Part shown: positions 47,375 to 56,713 of the stretch, in pieces
Layout: every line of letters begins with the position of its first letter
How positions within the stretch are numbered: position 1 is the stretch's first letter
Assembly (NCBI RefSeq): GCF_004522175.1
Contig: NZ_SDEB01000008.1
Span: forward strand, 52,917-116,916
DNA length: 64,000 bases
Source: Paracoccus ravus
Lineage (GTDB): Bacteria > Pseudomonadota > Alphaproteobacteria > Rhodobacterales > Rhodobacteraceae
Direction of reading: 5' to 3'
Made by a program: the position numbers and the translations under genes
The notes under the pieces: generated by a model
The model's database searches: none
What the model saw: only the letters and a program-made list of their open reading frames with translations
Told to the model about the DNA's origin: nothing

Positions 47375-48628
47375 ATGGTAGATTACCCAGGCGCGGCCTC
47401 GCCGCCTTTCCGCCTGTCGATGCTGATTTACGACCGCCGATATAGGTCGCTGACTATTCAGGCCGTCGTCTTTATCCTGGTCATGCTTCTGGCAAGCTGG
47501 CTCATCGACAATACGCTGAAAAACCTTGCCATCATGGGCAAGACCCTGAGCTTTGACTTTCTGTTCAGGCGCGCCGGGTATGACATCCCGCAACAGCTGA
47601 TCCCCTATAATTCGGACGATACGCATTTGCGGGCTGCGACCGTCGGCCTGCTGAACACGTTGCAGGTCTCGATCCTGGGCTGCATCGCGGCGACCGTCGT
47701 CGGCGTCATTGTCGGTGTCCTGCGCCTGTCGCAGAACTGGCTGATCGCGCGGCTGATGACGATCTATGTCGAGGTCTTCCGCAATATCCCGCTGCTCTTG
47801 TGGATCCTCGTGATCCTCGCGATCTTTACCGAGGTCATGCCGCCGCCGAACGCCTATCGCGGCGAGTCCCCCCGCGCCAGCATGATCATGTTCGATCTGG
47901 TCGCGCCAACCAACCGCTATACCGCCGTGCCCGCGATCGGCCTGTCGAACCCGCCCGGCACCATCGCCATCGGGCGCGAGGGGATCAGCTGGGCGCTGAT
48001 CGCCTTTGTCGTGGTCCTTGCGGGAGCATGGCTGGGTCATCGCGCCCTGCGCAAAAGCGCGAAACGGGTGCAGGACGCGACCGGCATCCGGCCGGTGACC
48101 TGGTGGAAGGTTCTGGCGATGTATCTCGTCCCGGTCCTGTTCCTGACCTGGTATTTCGGGCTGCATCTGATCCCGCCGGTCCTGCGCGGCTTCAATTTTG
48201 CTGATGGCACCAATCTGGACAACGCGCTTGTCGTGCTGTGGCTGGCGCTGACGCTCTATACCGGGGCCTTCATCGCCGAGATCGTCCGGGGCGGCATCCT
48301 TGCGGTCAGCAAGGGCCAGACCGAAGCCGCCTATGCGCTGGGGCTGCGCCCGCGCCGGACCATGAGCCTAGTCGTTTTGCCGCAGGCCTTGCGGGTGATC
48401 GTGCCGCCGCTGATCTCGCAATATCTGAACCTGACCAAGAACAGCTCTCTCGCCATCGCGGTGGGCTATATGGACCTGCGTGGCACTCTGGGCGGCACGA
48501 CGCTGAACCAGACCGGGCGCGAAATGGAATGCATGGTCCTGATGATGGGCGTCTATCTGCTGCTCAGCCTGATCATTTCGGGCGGGATGAATGTCTTTAA
48601 CAGCCGCGTCAAGCTGAGGGAGCGCTGA
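47375..48628 (+). CDS. aapQ: Amino-acid ABC transporter permease, first subunit
   Basis: The 417-aa permease has an N-terminal membrane segment (AVVFILVMLLASWLI) and the HisM-type membrane domain. The EAA-like loop ALGLRPRRTMSLVVLPQALRVIVPPL contacts the ATPase. The large loop between helices (about residues 135-260) is characteristic of AapQ/BztB and distinguishes it from shorter HisQM permeases. It follows aapJ after 103 nt and precedes aapM by 1 nt. Confidence 0.94.
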   Translation: MVDYPGAASPPFRLSMLIYDRRYRSLTIQAVVFILVMLLASWLIDNTLKNLAIMGKTLSFDFLFRRAGYDIPQQLIPYNSDDTHLRAATVGLLNTLQVSILGCIAATVVGVIVGVLRLSQNWLIARLMTIYVEVFRNIPLLLWILVILAIFTEVMPPPNAYRGESPRASMIMFDLVAPTNRYTAVPAIGLSNPPGTIAIGREGISWALIAFVVVLAGAWLGHRALRKSAKRVQDATGIRPVTWWKVLAMYLVPVLFLTWYFGLHLIPPVLRGFNFADGTNLDNALVVLWLALTLYTGAFIAEIVRGGILAVSKGQTEAAYALGLRPRRTMSLVVLPQALRVIVPPLISQYLNLTKNSSLAIAVGYMDLRGTLGGTTLNQTGREMECMVLMMGVYLLLSLIISGGMNVFNSRVKLRER

Positions 48629-48629
48629 G

Positions 48630-50081
48630 ATGAGCGACACCCATGCCCAGACCGTCGCCTTTGTCCGCGACACGATGCTGCCCCCCGAACCGCCCCCGGT
48701 CAGCGAATCCGGCGCGGTGAAATGGCTGCGCGAGAACCTGTTCTCGGGCCCGCTGAACATCGCCCTGACGCTGCTGGGTCTGTTCATCCTGTGGCTGCTT
48801 TTCAGCACGCTCTGGCCCTGGCTGTCGCATTCCGTCTGGAATGCGAACAGCATGGCCGAATGCCGCGAGATCATCGCTGCGGCGCATGGCCCCGATGCCT
48901 CGGGCGGCTGCTTCGCGGTCATCAAGCATCGCTGGAACCAGTTCGTCTTTGGCTTCTATCCCGTCGATCTGTATTGGCGGCCGGTTCTGGCCTTTGGCGC
49001 GCTGTTTCTGGCCCTTGCGCCGGTCCTTTTCGCGGACAGCCCCCTGGCGCGGCGGATCGTGACCGGAACCGCTGCCGTCCTGACCTTTGCAATCGCGGCG
49101 GTGCTCGGGGCAGGGGGGCTGGAACTGGCGGCAATCGCCGTGCTCCTGCTGGCCTGGATCTTGCTGATCGAGATGCGCGGCGACCTCGCGCTGGTCGCGA
49201 CACTGCTTTACCCCTTTCTCGCGGTCTGGCTGCTCTGGGGCGGAACCCTGTGGGAGCCGCTGATGGCGCTGGCCGGATTCGTCATCGGCTTCGTCATCTG
49301 GCGGGCGCTCTCGGCCTATGGGATGTTTGCCTTTGCCGCGGCCGTTCTTGCCGCCGTGCTGTGGTGGCTCTTGCTGTCGGATCTGGTGGCGCGTGGCATC
49401 GCGGCGATCCTGCCGATGCGCCTTGTCCCGGTTTCCTCGGACCAGTTCGGCGGGTTCGTCCTGTCGATCACCATCGGCGTCGCGGGCATTGCGCTGTCGC
49501 TGCCGCTGGGGATCGTGCTGGCCCTGGCCCGGCGCTCGGACCTGCCGATCATCAAGACGATGGCCGTCCTCTTTATCGAGTTCATCCGCGGCGTGCCGCT
49601 GATCACGCTCTTGTTCGTCGCCTCGCTGCTTCTGAACTATTTCATGCCGCCGGGGACGAATTTCGACATCATCCTGCGGGTCATCATCATGGTGACGCTG
49701 TTCGCTTCGGCCTATATGGCCGAGGTGATCCGCGGCGGGCTTGCCGCGCTGCCCAAGGGCCAATACGAGGCCGCCGACGCGCTGGGGCTGGATTACTGGA
49801 AGGCCCAGCGGCTGGTGATCCTGCCGCAGGCGCTGAAGATCAGCATTCCCGGCATCGTCTCGACCTTTATCGGCATGTTCAAGGACACGACGCTTGTCGT
49901 TTTCGTGGGACTTTTCGACCCGCTCAAGGCGATGTCCGATACCATCCGCGCGAGTTTCGAATGGAAAGGGGCCTATTGGGAGCCCTATATCTTCGTCGGC
50001 GCGATCTTCTTCATTCTCTGCTTCGGCATGTCGCGTTATTCGATGTATCTCGAACGCCGCCTGAAGCGCGACCACCGCTGA
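48630..50081 (+). CDS. aapM: Amino-acid ABC transporter permease, second subunit
   Basis: The 483-aa AapM/BztC-type permease has many hydrophobic helices, including an extra N-terminal group. A typical membrane domain follows with [14 protein letters not shown] and the ATPase-contact loop [27 protein letters not shown]. Its long N-terminal part is normal for this subfamily. It starts just 1 nt after the aapQ stop, and 10 nt separate it from aapP. Confidence 0.94.
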   Translation: MSDTHAQTVAFVRDTMLPPEPPPVSESGAVKWLRENLFSGPLNIALTLLGLFILWLLFSTLWPWLSHSVWNANSMAECREIIAAAHGPDASGGCFAVIKHRWNQFVFGFYPVDLYWRPVLAFGALFLALAPVLFADSPLARRIVTGTAAVLTFAIAAVLGAGGLELAAIAVLLLAWILLIEMRGDLALVATLLYPFLAVWLLWGGTLWEPLMALAGFVIGFVIWRALSAYGMFAFAAAVLAAVLWWLLLSDLVARGIAAILPMRLVPVSSDQFGGFVLSITIGVAGIALSLPLGIVLALARRSDLPIIKTMAVLFIEFIRGVPLITLLFVASLLLNYFMPPGTNFDIILRVIIMVTLFASAYMAEVIRGGLAALPKGQYEAADALGLDYWKAQRLVILPQALKISIPGIVSTFIGMFKDTTLVVFVGLFDPLKAMSDTIRASFEWKGAYWEPYIFVGAIFFILCFGMSRYSMYLERRLKRDHR

Positions 50082-50091
50082 GGAGCGATTC

Positions 50092-50856
50092 ATGGCCATG
50101 CAAGCTCAAACCCAGCCCGCCGAAGCCGCGATCGAGATCAGTCGGCTCAACAAGTGGTACGGGACATTCCACGTCCTGCGCGACATCGATCTGAATGTGG
50201 CAAAGGGCGAACGCATCGTCATCGCCGGGCCATCCGGCTCGGGGAAGTCCACGCTGATCCGCTGCATCAACCGCCTTGAGGAGCATCAGGCGGGCCGCAT
50301 CGTCGTCGATGGCACGGAACTGACAAATGATCTGAAAAACATCGACAAGGTGCGCTCCGAAGTCGGCATGGTCTTTCAGCATTTCAACCTGTTCCCGCAT
50401 CTGACCATCCTCGAGAATTGCACGCTCGCGCCGATCTGGGTCCGCAAGATCCCCAAGCGCGAGGCCGAGGAAACGGCCATGCAATTCCTTGAAAAGGTCA
50501 AGATCCCCGAGCAGGCGAACAAATATCCCGGCCAGCTTTCGGGCGGTCAGCAGCAGCGCGTCGCCATTGCGCGCTCGCTCTGCATGAGGCCTCGGATCAT
50601 GCTCTTTGACGAGCCGACCAGTGCCCTTGACCCCGAGATGATCAAGGAAGTGCTCGATACCATGATCGAACTGGCCGAGGACGGCATGACCATGCTCTGC
50701 GTCACCCATGAGATGGGTTTCGCGCAGGCCGTGGCGCATCGGGTCATCTTCATGGATCAGGGCCAGATCGTCGAGCAGAACACGCCCACGGAATTCTTTA
50801 ACAACCCGCAATCGGACCGCACGAAGCTGTTCCTCAGCCAGATCCTGGGACATTGA
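50092..50856 (+). CDS. aapP: Amino-acid ABC transporter ATPase
   Basis: The 254-aa ATPase powers the importer. Walker [10 protein letters not shown] is at 46-54, the signature [15 protein letters not shown] follows, Walker B reads [15 protein letters not shown], and the H-loop lies in VTHEMGFA, as in the GlnQ/HisP group. The product is likely cytoplasmic, bound to AapQM. It is the last gene of the operon. Confidence 0.95.
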   Translation: MAMQAQTQPAEAAIEISRLNKWYGTFHVLRDIDLNVAKGERIVIAGPSGSGKSTLIRCINRLEEHQAGRIVVDGTELTNDLKNIDKVRSEVGMVFQHFNLFPHLTILENCTLAPIWVRKIPKREAEETAMQFLEKVKIPEQANKYPGQLSGGQQQRVAIARSLCMRPRIMLFDEPTSALDPEMIKEVLDTMIELAEDGMTMLCVTHEMGFAQAVAHRVIFMDQGQIVEQNTPTEFFNNPQSDRTKLFLSQILGH

Positions 50857-50943
50857 CGGCGCCCGAGGCGTTCAAGGCATCGCCGGTTGCCGCCAGCATG
50901 GCAGCCGGTTTATGGTCTTGGCGGAAGATCTTGGAGCGCATCG

Positions 50944-51786
50944 ATGAATCAGACCATTTTCCTGCTGCTGGGCCTGTTGGGTATCGCCGGGATCGGCTCG
51001 TTAATCTCGGGCAATGACGATGACGAGGCGCCCGAGGAACCCTCGAACGACCCCTATGGCAGCCGCGATCTGATCGAGGGCGACGAGGATGACAATGTCA
51101 TCGCCGGGACCGAGGGCGATGATGCGATCCAGAGCTATGAGGGCGACGATTCGGTTTCCGCCGGGGCGGGGGATGACGCCGTCTGGACCGGCTATGGCGA
51201 TGACACCGTCTCGGCCGATCAGGGCGATGACGAGATCTTTCTTGGCTATGACGACGACCTCTATGGTGCCTATGACCTTGGCGCTGATGAGGGCAATGAC
51301 ACGATCGATGGCAGCTTCGGCAATGACACGATCACTGTGAATGGCGGCTCGCATTCCATCACCGGCGGCGAGGATGACGACGAGATCACCGATAATGGTG
51401 CCACCGCCTATATCGACGGCGAAGAGGGGGACGATCTGATCCTCTCGGCCGATGCGTCGGAAACCGACGCGCGTGACACGCTGCTGGGCGGCGACGGCAA
51501 TGACACGATCCATGCCGGGGCGAACGACCTTGTCGATGCGGGCGACGGTGCCGATCTGATCATGCTGCGCAGCGACGCCGGCGGCGCGGCCCAGCTCACC
51601 TATGGCAGCTCGGACAGCATCACCGTGACGCTGGCAGATGGCTACGAGGGCGAAGCGGAATATGATCTCGTCCAGACCGGGGACGACGTGCAACTCGTAG
51701 TCGATGGGCAGGTTCTGGCGGTGATCAAGGGCACGACCGCCGATTCGGTCGGGACCGTCACGCTGATCCGCGAGACGTTGAGTTGA
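50944..51786 (+). CDS. Membrane-anchored acidic RTX-like calcium-binding protein
   Basis: The 280-aa protein begins with a hydrophobic segment (residues 4-20, IFLLLGLLGIAGIGSLI), then is extremely rich in Asp, Glu and Gly. About ten irregular copies of a nonapeptide-like repeat occur (for example GTEGDDAI, GAGDDAVW, GYGDDTVS, GGDGNDTIH), as in calcium-binding RTX proteins, though many copies deviate from GGxGxDxUx. The last 60 residues form a non-repeat domain. The ATG at 50944 has GGAG 8 nt upstream. Secretion genes for RTX proteins are not nearby; the N-terminal hydrophobic segment suggests an anchor rather than type I secretion. Function unknown. Confidence 0.75.
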   Translation: MNQTIFLLLGLLGIAGIGSLISGNDDDEAPEEPSNDPYGSRDLIEGDEDDNVIAGTEGDDAIQSYEGDDSVSAGAGDDAVWTGYGDDTVSADQGDDEIFLGYDDDLYGAYDLGADEGNDTIDGSFGNDTITVNGGSHSITGGEDDDEITDNGATAYIDGEEGDDLILSADASETDARDTLLGGDGNDTIHAGANDLVDAGDGADLIMLRSDAGGAAQLTYGSSDSITVTLADGYEGEAEYDLVQTGDDVQLVVDGQVLAVIKGTTADSVGTVTLIRETLS

Positions 51787-51789
51787 GAA

Positions 51790-51810
51790 GGGGCGCGTCA
51801 ACCGCGCCCC
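51790..51810. terminator. Hairpin between convergent RTX-like and transaminase genes
   Basis: GGGGCGCG pairs with CGCGCCCC around TCAAC. T-tracts are weak on both strands (TCATCTTT on the + side). The convergent position supports termination from both sides. Confidence 0.55.
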
Positions 51811-51817
51811 TCATCTT

Positions 51818-52678
51818 TCAGATCGCGGCCTTGAGCGATTCCTCAAGATAGATCTCGCGCAGGCGCGTGGTCACCGGGCCGGGCTTGCCGCCTGCGACGG
51901 GCTTACCGTCGATTTCCACCACCGGCAGAACGAAAGCCGAGGCCGAGGTAAAGAAGGCTTCGTCGGCCTCTTGCGCTTCCTCGATGGTGAAGGGGCGTTC
52001 CTCGACCTTCATCTGGGCCTCGGAGGCGAAGCGCAGCAGCGCGGCGCGGGTGATGCCATGCAGGATATCGGTCGAAAGCTGGCGGGTCACGATGGTGCCG
52101 CCCTTGACGATATAGGTGTTGTTCGAGGTGCCCTCGGTCACGAAACCATCCTCGACCAGCCAAGCGTCATCCGCGCCCTTGGCCTTGGCCTCCATCTTGG
52201 CCAGCGAGGGATAGAGCAGTTGCACGGTCTTGATGTCGCGGCGCGACCAGCGCAGGTCCGGGACCGAAATCACGCGGATACCCGTCTGCGCGCTGGGATT
52301 TGCGGCGAGGCCGGGCTTGGATTGGGTGAATAGCACGATGGTCTGGGGAGTGTCCTTGGGCGGGAAGGCGAAGTCCCGGTCGCCCGGATTGCCGCGCGTC
52401 ACCTGCAGATAGACCAGACCTTCGTCGATCGCGTTCACCTCGACGAGCTTGCGGTGGATCGCCAGCCATTCCTCGTCCGGAAGGGGGTTGTCCATGCCGA
52501 GTTCATTAAGCGAGCGGGTCAGACGTGCGAGATGTCCCGCGAAATCCAGAAGCTTGCCGCCAAGCACGCTGGTCACTTCATAGACCCCGTCGGCCATGAC
52601 GAAACCGCGGTCAAAGATCGAGACCTTGGCCTCGGCCTCGGGCAGGTAATCGCCATTGAGATAGACGGTGCGGCTCAT
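51818..52678 (-). CDS. dat: D-amino-acid transaminase (PLP fold type IV)
   Basis: The 286-aa enzyme belongs to the D-alanine transaminase/branched-chain transaminase fold. The catalytic lysine is probably Lys150 in DIKTVQLL and the cofactor-contacting Glu is Glu183 in EGTSNNTY. The early FDRGFVMADGVYEV and RLTRSLNELGM segments match D-amino-acid transaminases more closely than IlvE. It would exchange amino groups between D-alanine or similar and 2-oxo acids. AAGGAG lies 7 nt before the ATG on the minus strand. The divergent neighbour is the malyl-CoA lyase gene. Confidence 0.88.
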   Translation of the reverse strand: MSRTVYLNGDYLPEAEAKVSIFDRGFVMADGVYEVTSVLGGKLLDFAGHLARLTRSLNELGMDNPLPDEEWLAIHRKLVEVNAIDEGLVYLQVTRGNPGDRDFAFPPKDTPQTIVLFTQSKPGLAANPSAQTGIRVISVPDLRWSRRDIKTVQLLYPSLAKMEAKAKGADDAWLVEDGFVTEGTSNNTYIVKGGTIVTRQLSTDILHGITRAALLRFASEAQMKVEERPFTIEEAQEADEAFFTSASAFVLPVVEIDGKPVAGGKPGPVTTRLREIYLEESLKAAI

Positions 52679-52790
52679 CTTTTTCTCCTTGATGTGCAGA
52701 GACAGGGTGCCCGGCGGTCCTGCGCCGAAACGCCGCAGGGGTCAAGCCGGACAAAGCGACGAGCCGCCATGCTGCAGTTGCAAAAGGCTC

Positions 52791-52819
52791 TTGATGGCGG
52801 CGCAGCAACTATCTATCAA
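52791..52819 (+). promoter_or_regulatory. Candidate promoter of mcl1
   Basis: TTGATG and TATCAA are spaced 17 nt, 43 nt before the GTG start, within the 183-nt divergent gap. Confidence 0.35.
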
Positions 52820-52861
52820 CATGGATTATCCGTAAGAAATATCATTACCGAAAGGGATGAC

Positions 52862-53818
52862 GTGTCTTTCCGTAGCCAACCGCCCGCGCCTGCCCGTCTG
52901 AACCGCTGCCAGCTTTTCGGTCCTGGCTCGCGGCCCGCGCTCTTCGAGAAGATGGCGGCATCGGCGGCCGATGTGATCAATCTCGATCTCGAGGATTCCG
53001 TCGCGCCCGATGACAAGGAGCAGGCCCGCCGCAACATTATCGAAGCGATCGGAGACATCGACTGGGGGACCAAGACGCTTTCAGTGCGGATCAATGGGCT
53101 GGATACGCCCTTCTGGTATCGCGACGTGGTGGACCTGCTGGAACAGGCCGGCGCGCGGCTGGATCAGATCATGATCCCCAAGGTCGGATGCGCCGCCGAT
53201 CTCTATGCCGTGGATGCGCTGGTGACGGCGGTCGAGGCCGCCAAGGGGCGCGACAAGCGCATTGCCTTCGAGGTCATCATCGAATCCGCCGCCGGTATCT
53301 CGCATGTCGAAGAGATCGCGACCGGCTCGCCCCGGCTTCAGGCGATGAGCCTGGGTGCTGCCGATTTCGCGGCCAGCATGGGCATGGCGACGACCGGCAT
53401 CGGCGGCACGCAGGAGAACTATTACATGCTGCATGACGGCCAGCGGCACTGGTCCGATCCCTGGCACTGGGCGCAGGCGGCGATTGTCGCGGCCTGCCGG
53501 ACGCATGGGCTTTTGCCGGTCGACGGGCCCTTCGGCGATTTCAGCGATGATGAGGGGTTCCGGGCTCAGGCGCGGCGCTCGGCCACTTTGGGCATGGTCG
53601 GGAAATGGGCGATCCATCCCAAGCAGGTAGGCTTGGCCAATGAGGTCTTCTCGCCCAGCGAATCGGCGGTTTCAGAGGCGCGGGAGATCCTCGCCGCGAT
53701 GGAACTGGCGAAAAAAACAGGTGCGGGGGCGACGGTGTACAAAGGTAGACTGGTTGACATAGCGTCCATCCGTCAGGCACAAGTGATCGTGCGGCAGGCA
53801 GAGTTGATCTGCACCTAA
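52862..53818 (+). CDS. mcl1: L-malyl-CoA/beta-methylmalyl-CoA lyase (GTG start)
   Basis: This enzyme of the citrate-lyase-beta-like family reversibly cleaves malyl-CoA and beta-methylmalyl-CoA to glyoxylate plus acetyl- or propionyl-CoA, as in the ethylmalonyl-CoA pathway of Rhodobacteraceae. The 318-aa reading starts at GTG 52862 (encoding MSFRSQPP), preceded by AAAGGGA, and has the expected family length. Arg76 (LSVRING), Glu141 (VIIES) and Asp168 (GAADF) are the expected acyl-CoA and magnesium ligands. The pathway partners are not in the window. Longer in-frame starts upstream run through the divergent gap and are rejected. Confidence 0.93.
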   Translation: MSFRSQPPAPARLNRCQLFGPGSRPALFEKMAASAADVINLDLEDSVAPDDKEQARRNIIEAIGDIDWGTKTLSVRINGLDTPFWYRDVVDLLEQAGARLDQIMIPKVGCAADLYAVDALVTAVEAAKGRDKRIAFEVIIESAAGISHVEEIATGSPRLQAMSLGAADFAASMGMATTGIGGTQENYYMLHDGQRHWSDPWHWAQAAIVAACRTHGLLPVDGPFGDFSDDEGFRAQARRSATLGMVGKWAIHPKQVGLANEVFSPSESAVSEAREILAAMELAKKTGAGATVYKGRLVDIASIRQAQVIVRQAELICT

Positions 53819-53893
53819 GCCGCAACGGAATAGGCTACGGAATACCTGGGCGGCCATTCGGGGAGGCTTGGTCGCCATCACGGGGGAGGAGCG

Positions 53894-53920
53894 ACAGGCC
53901 TCGCGGCATGCGGGGCCTGT
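53894..53920 (+). terminator. Terminator after mcl1
   Basis: ACAGGCC-T-CGC pairs with GCG-G-GGCCTGT (one mismatch) around 5 nt, followed by TGTCTTT. Apart from this and the small minus-strand frame below, 53819-54326 shows no gene. Confidence 0.6.
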
Positions 53921-54014
53921 TGTCTTTGGGTCTAGCCGGATCTTCGTACTGTCACAAAACCTTGATAATTCGGTGGTATCCGCCCATGACGCGCCAGTTT
54001 GGCGGGGCTATGGT

Positions 54015-54251
54015 TCAGCTTGCCTTGGCAATCGCGAGGCTGTCGGACGCAAGCATCTGCGGCGCATCGGGGCCGCGAAAACGCTCATCGAGGACCGGAA
54101 TCGGGGTCTCGGCAATGGCGGGAATCAGCCCGCCGGCAAGCTGCCTCTGTGCGGCCAGAGAATCGTCGATCAGCCGCAACGCGGCCGACTTGTTTCTTCT
54201 GAGCCTCTCCGCGTTCGCCGCGGACCAATAAATCGTCCTGCGCATTTTCAT
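54015..54251 (-). CDS. Possible small hypothetical protein
   Basis: A 78-aa frame opens with a basic N terminus (MKMRRTIYWSAANAERLRRNKS) and contains a short helical stretch and a Pro-rich end. Wobble positions are mostly G or C, as in real genes of this genome. AGGTAAGG lies just before the ATG. It starts 75 nt after the peptide-transporter ATPase gene on the same strand and could be the last gene of that operon. I recognise no family. A competing + strand frame exists, so the call is tentative. Confidence 0.4.
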   Translation of the reverse strand: MKMRRTIYWSAANAERLRRNKSAALRLIDDSLAAQRQLAGGLIPAIAETPIPVLDERFRGPDAPQMLASDSLAIAKAS

Positions 54252-54326
54252 GCCTTACCTATTCGAAGCCAAAAGCAGGTAAAGGCAGTGGCGATGCTCC
54301 GCAAGGCAGAGCGGCATAGTCTGCGT

Positions 54327-55904
54327 TTATCCGACGTATTTGTCGGGAATCTGCAGCGTCGCCGCGAGCAATTCGCGGGTATAGGAATGCTCGGGCGCAT
54401 CCATGACGCGGGCGGTGGGGCCGGATTCGACGATCTGGCCCTGTCGCATGATCAGAACCCGATCGGTAACCTGTCGCACCACGGACAGATCGTGACTGAT
54501 GAAAAGATAGGACAGCTTGTGCCGCACCCTCAGCCGGGCCAATAGCTCGAGCACCTGGGTACGCACACGCAGATCCAGCGCGCTGACCGCCTCATCTAGG
54601 ACGATCAGGCTGGGTCGGATGATCAGCGCCCGGGCCAATGCGATCCGCTGGCGCTGGCCGCCCGAGAATTCGTGGATATGACGGCGAAGCGCGTCGCCGG
54701 TGATGCCCACGTCATAGAGTGCCTCGGCGACGCGCTCGCGCCAGTCCCTTGGGCGTCCGGTCAGGTGGAACGGCTCGGCCACGAGCCGCTCGACGGTCCA
54801 GCGCGGATCGAAACTGCCGAAGGGATCCTGGAACACGACCTGCATCCGGGCGCGCAGAGCCGCAGGGATTTTTCGCCCCGCGCGGATGTTCTGGCCGGCG
54901 AGCCGGATCGTGCCGCCCTCGGGCATGTCGAGGCCCAGAATCAGCCGCGTCAATGTCGATTTTCCGCAGCCCGATTCCCCGACCAGGCCGACCGCCTCGC
55001 CTTCATGGATGGTCAGGCTGACCCGGTCGACCGCCTTGATCCGCGGCGTGGGGCCGGTCTGGCGGCTGCGGCCAAGCCCATAGGAACGCGAGACTGCCTC
55101 GACCTCGAGCAGGGCGGGCGAGGGGGCGCTCAGGATCAGCCGTGGCATCGACCGCGCCGCGGCCAGCAAGTCGCGCGTATAGGAATGCTGCGGGGCCCGG
55201 AAAAGCGGCTCGGTCGGCCCTTGTTCGACAATCGCCCCGCGCTGCATGACGGCAACCTCATCTGCCAGGCTGGCGACCACGGCGAGGTCGTGGGTGATGA
55301 ACAAAAGCGCCATCCCCTCGTCCCGCACCAGGCCGCGCAGCAGGTCGAGGATCTGCGCCTGCGTGGTCACGTCCAGCGCGGTCGTGGGTTCATCCGCGAT
55401 CAGCAGATCGGGGCGGCGCGAGATCGCGAGTGCGATCGCGACCCGCTGGCGCTGCCCGCCGGACAGTTCATGCGGATAAAGCGACAGGGGAAAGCGCGGT
55501 GCCGTCAGCCCGACGCGGTCAAGCCGCTCGCGCGCTCTTGCCAAGGCAGTCTTGTGGTCCAGCCCCTCATGCAGATGCAGAGCCTCGGCGACCTGCTCCC
55601 CGATCGACATCAGCGGGTTGAGCGCGGTCATCGGCTCTTGAAAGATCATCGAGATGCGCTTGCCCCGGATGCCGGCAAGGACGCTTTCGGGCAATCCGAC
55701 CAGATTGCGACCTTGCATGTCGATCATCCCCTCGACCGACATGCCGGGTGGCAAGAGGCCGATCATCGCCAAGGCGGTCAGCGACTTGCCCGAGCCACTT
55801 TCCCCGACCAGCCCGGTGATCTTGCCGGGGGTCAGCTTTAGGCTCACGCGATGCAAGAGCACCTGCTCGCGATGGGTGACGGTCAGCTTGCGCGCCTCGA
55901 TCAT
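54327..55904 (-). CDS. Double ATPase of a peptide/nickel-type ABC importer
   Basis: The 525-aa protein fuses two ATPase domains, as in YejF/GsiA-like systems where DppD and DppF equivalents are one chain. Domain 1 has Walker A GESGSGKS (34-41) and signature LSGGQRQRV (148-156). Domain 2 has GESGCGKST (309-317) and [15 protein letters not shown]. Each has its Walker B ([24 protein letters not shown]). It overlaps the upstream permease gene by 4 nt (ATGA). It would energise uptake of peptides or similar compounds; the binding protein is not in this operon. Confidence 0.93.
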   Translation of the reverse strand: MIEARKLTVTHREQVLLHRVSLKLTPGKITGLVGESGSGKSLTALAMIGLLPPGMSVEGMIDMQGRNLVGLPESVLAGIRGKRISMIFQEPMTALNPLMSIGEQVAEALHLHEGLDHKTALARARERLDRVGLTAPRFPLSLYPHELSGGQRQRVAIALAISRRPDLLIADEPTTALDVTTQAQILDLLRGLVRDEGMALLFITHDLAVVASLADEVAVMQRGAIVEQGPTEPLFRAPQHSYTRDLLAAARSMPRLILSAPSPALLEVEAVSRSYGLGRSRQTGPTPRIKAVDRVSLTIHEGEAVGLVGESGCGKSTLTRLILGLDMPEGGTIRLAGQNIRAGRKIPAALRARMQVVFQDPFGSFDPRWTVERLVAEPFHLTGRPRDWRERVAEALYDVGITGDALRRHIHEFSGGQRQRIALARALIIRPSLIVLDEAVSALDLRVRTQVLELLARLRVRHKLSYLFISHDLSVVRQVTDRVLIMRQGQIVESGPTARVMDAPEHSYTRELLAATLQIPDKYVG

Positions 55905-56713
55905 CGCGCCCCGCGCAATCTGGGGTCCAGCGCATCGCGCAGACCATCGCCCAAGAGGTTGAGCCCAAGCACCGTCAGCAGGATCGCAAGCCCCGGCACG
56001 ATCGCGACATGAGGGGCCAGGGATGCCATGGTCTGCGCCTCGGCCAGCATCCGGCCCCAGCTTGGCGTCGGCGGCTGGGCTCCCAGCCCGACATATGACA
56101 GCCCCGCCTCGGCCAGGATGCCAAGGCTGAACTGGATGGTCGCCTGCACGATCAGGACATTGGCGATATTGGGCAGGACATGTTGCAGGCTGATCCGCGC
56201 CATGCCCTTGCCTGCGACGCGGGCGGCGCGGATATAGTCCAACGTCCAGATCGGCAGGGCCGAGCCCCGCGTGACCCGGGCGAAGACCGGGATGTTGAAG
56301 ATGCCGATGGCAATGATCGCATTCACCGCCGAAGGCCCCAGCGCCGCCGTGATCAGGATCGCGATGACAAGGCTCGGAAAGGCAAAGATCAGATCATTGG
56401 CCCGCATGATGATTTCATCGAGCCAGCCGCCGCGATCGGCGGCGGCGGCCAGTCCCAGCGGCACGCCGATCCCCATGCCGATCCCCACCGCGACCAGCGC
56501 GACCGCGATCGAGGTCCGGGCGCCCACCATGATCATCGAGAACATGTCGCGCCCCAGATGATCCGTTCCCAGCCAATGCGCGGCCGATGGCGGCCGCAGC
56601 TTCTGCGTGACGGCAAGCTGGGTCACGTCATAGGGCGTCCAGATCAGCGAGAGCCCCGCCGCGAACAGCGCCAGCCCGGCCAGCAGAAAGCCGAGAAACA
56701 GCGAAAGCCTCAT
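55901..56713 (-). CDS. Peptide-type ABC permease, DppC family
   Basis: The 270-aa permease has about six membrane helices. An HWLGTDHLGRDMFSM motif marks the DppC/OppC type, and the ATPase-contact loop IRAARVAGKGMARISLQHVLPNI follows. It overlaps the DppB-type gene before it and the ATPase gene after it by 4 nt each, so the three are translated together. Confidence 0.93.
   Translation of the reverse strand: MRLSLFLGFLLAGLALFAAGLSLIWTPYDVTQLAVTQKLRPPSAAHWLGTDHLGRDMFSMIMVGARTSIAVALVAVGIGMGIGVPLGLAAAADRGGWLDEIIMRANDLIFAFPSLVIAILITAALGPSAVNAIIAIGIFNIPVFARVTRGSALPIWTLDYIRAARVAGKGMARISLQHVLPNIANVLIVQATIQFSLGILAEAGLSYVGLGAQPPTPSWGRMLAEAQTMASLAPHVAIVPGLAILLTVLGLNLLGDGLRDALDPRLRGAR

Noticed and set aside
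48609-50099. A 496-codon minus-strand frame over aapM
   Set aside because: The + strand encodes an evident permease with tight operon spacing; the antisense product is charged low-complexity sequence.
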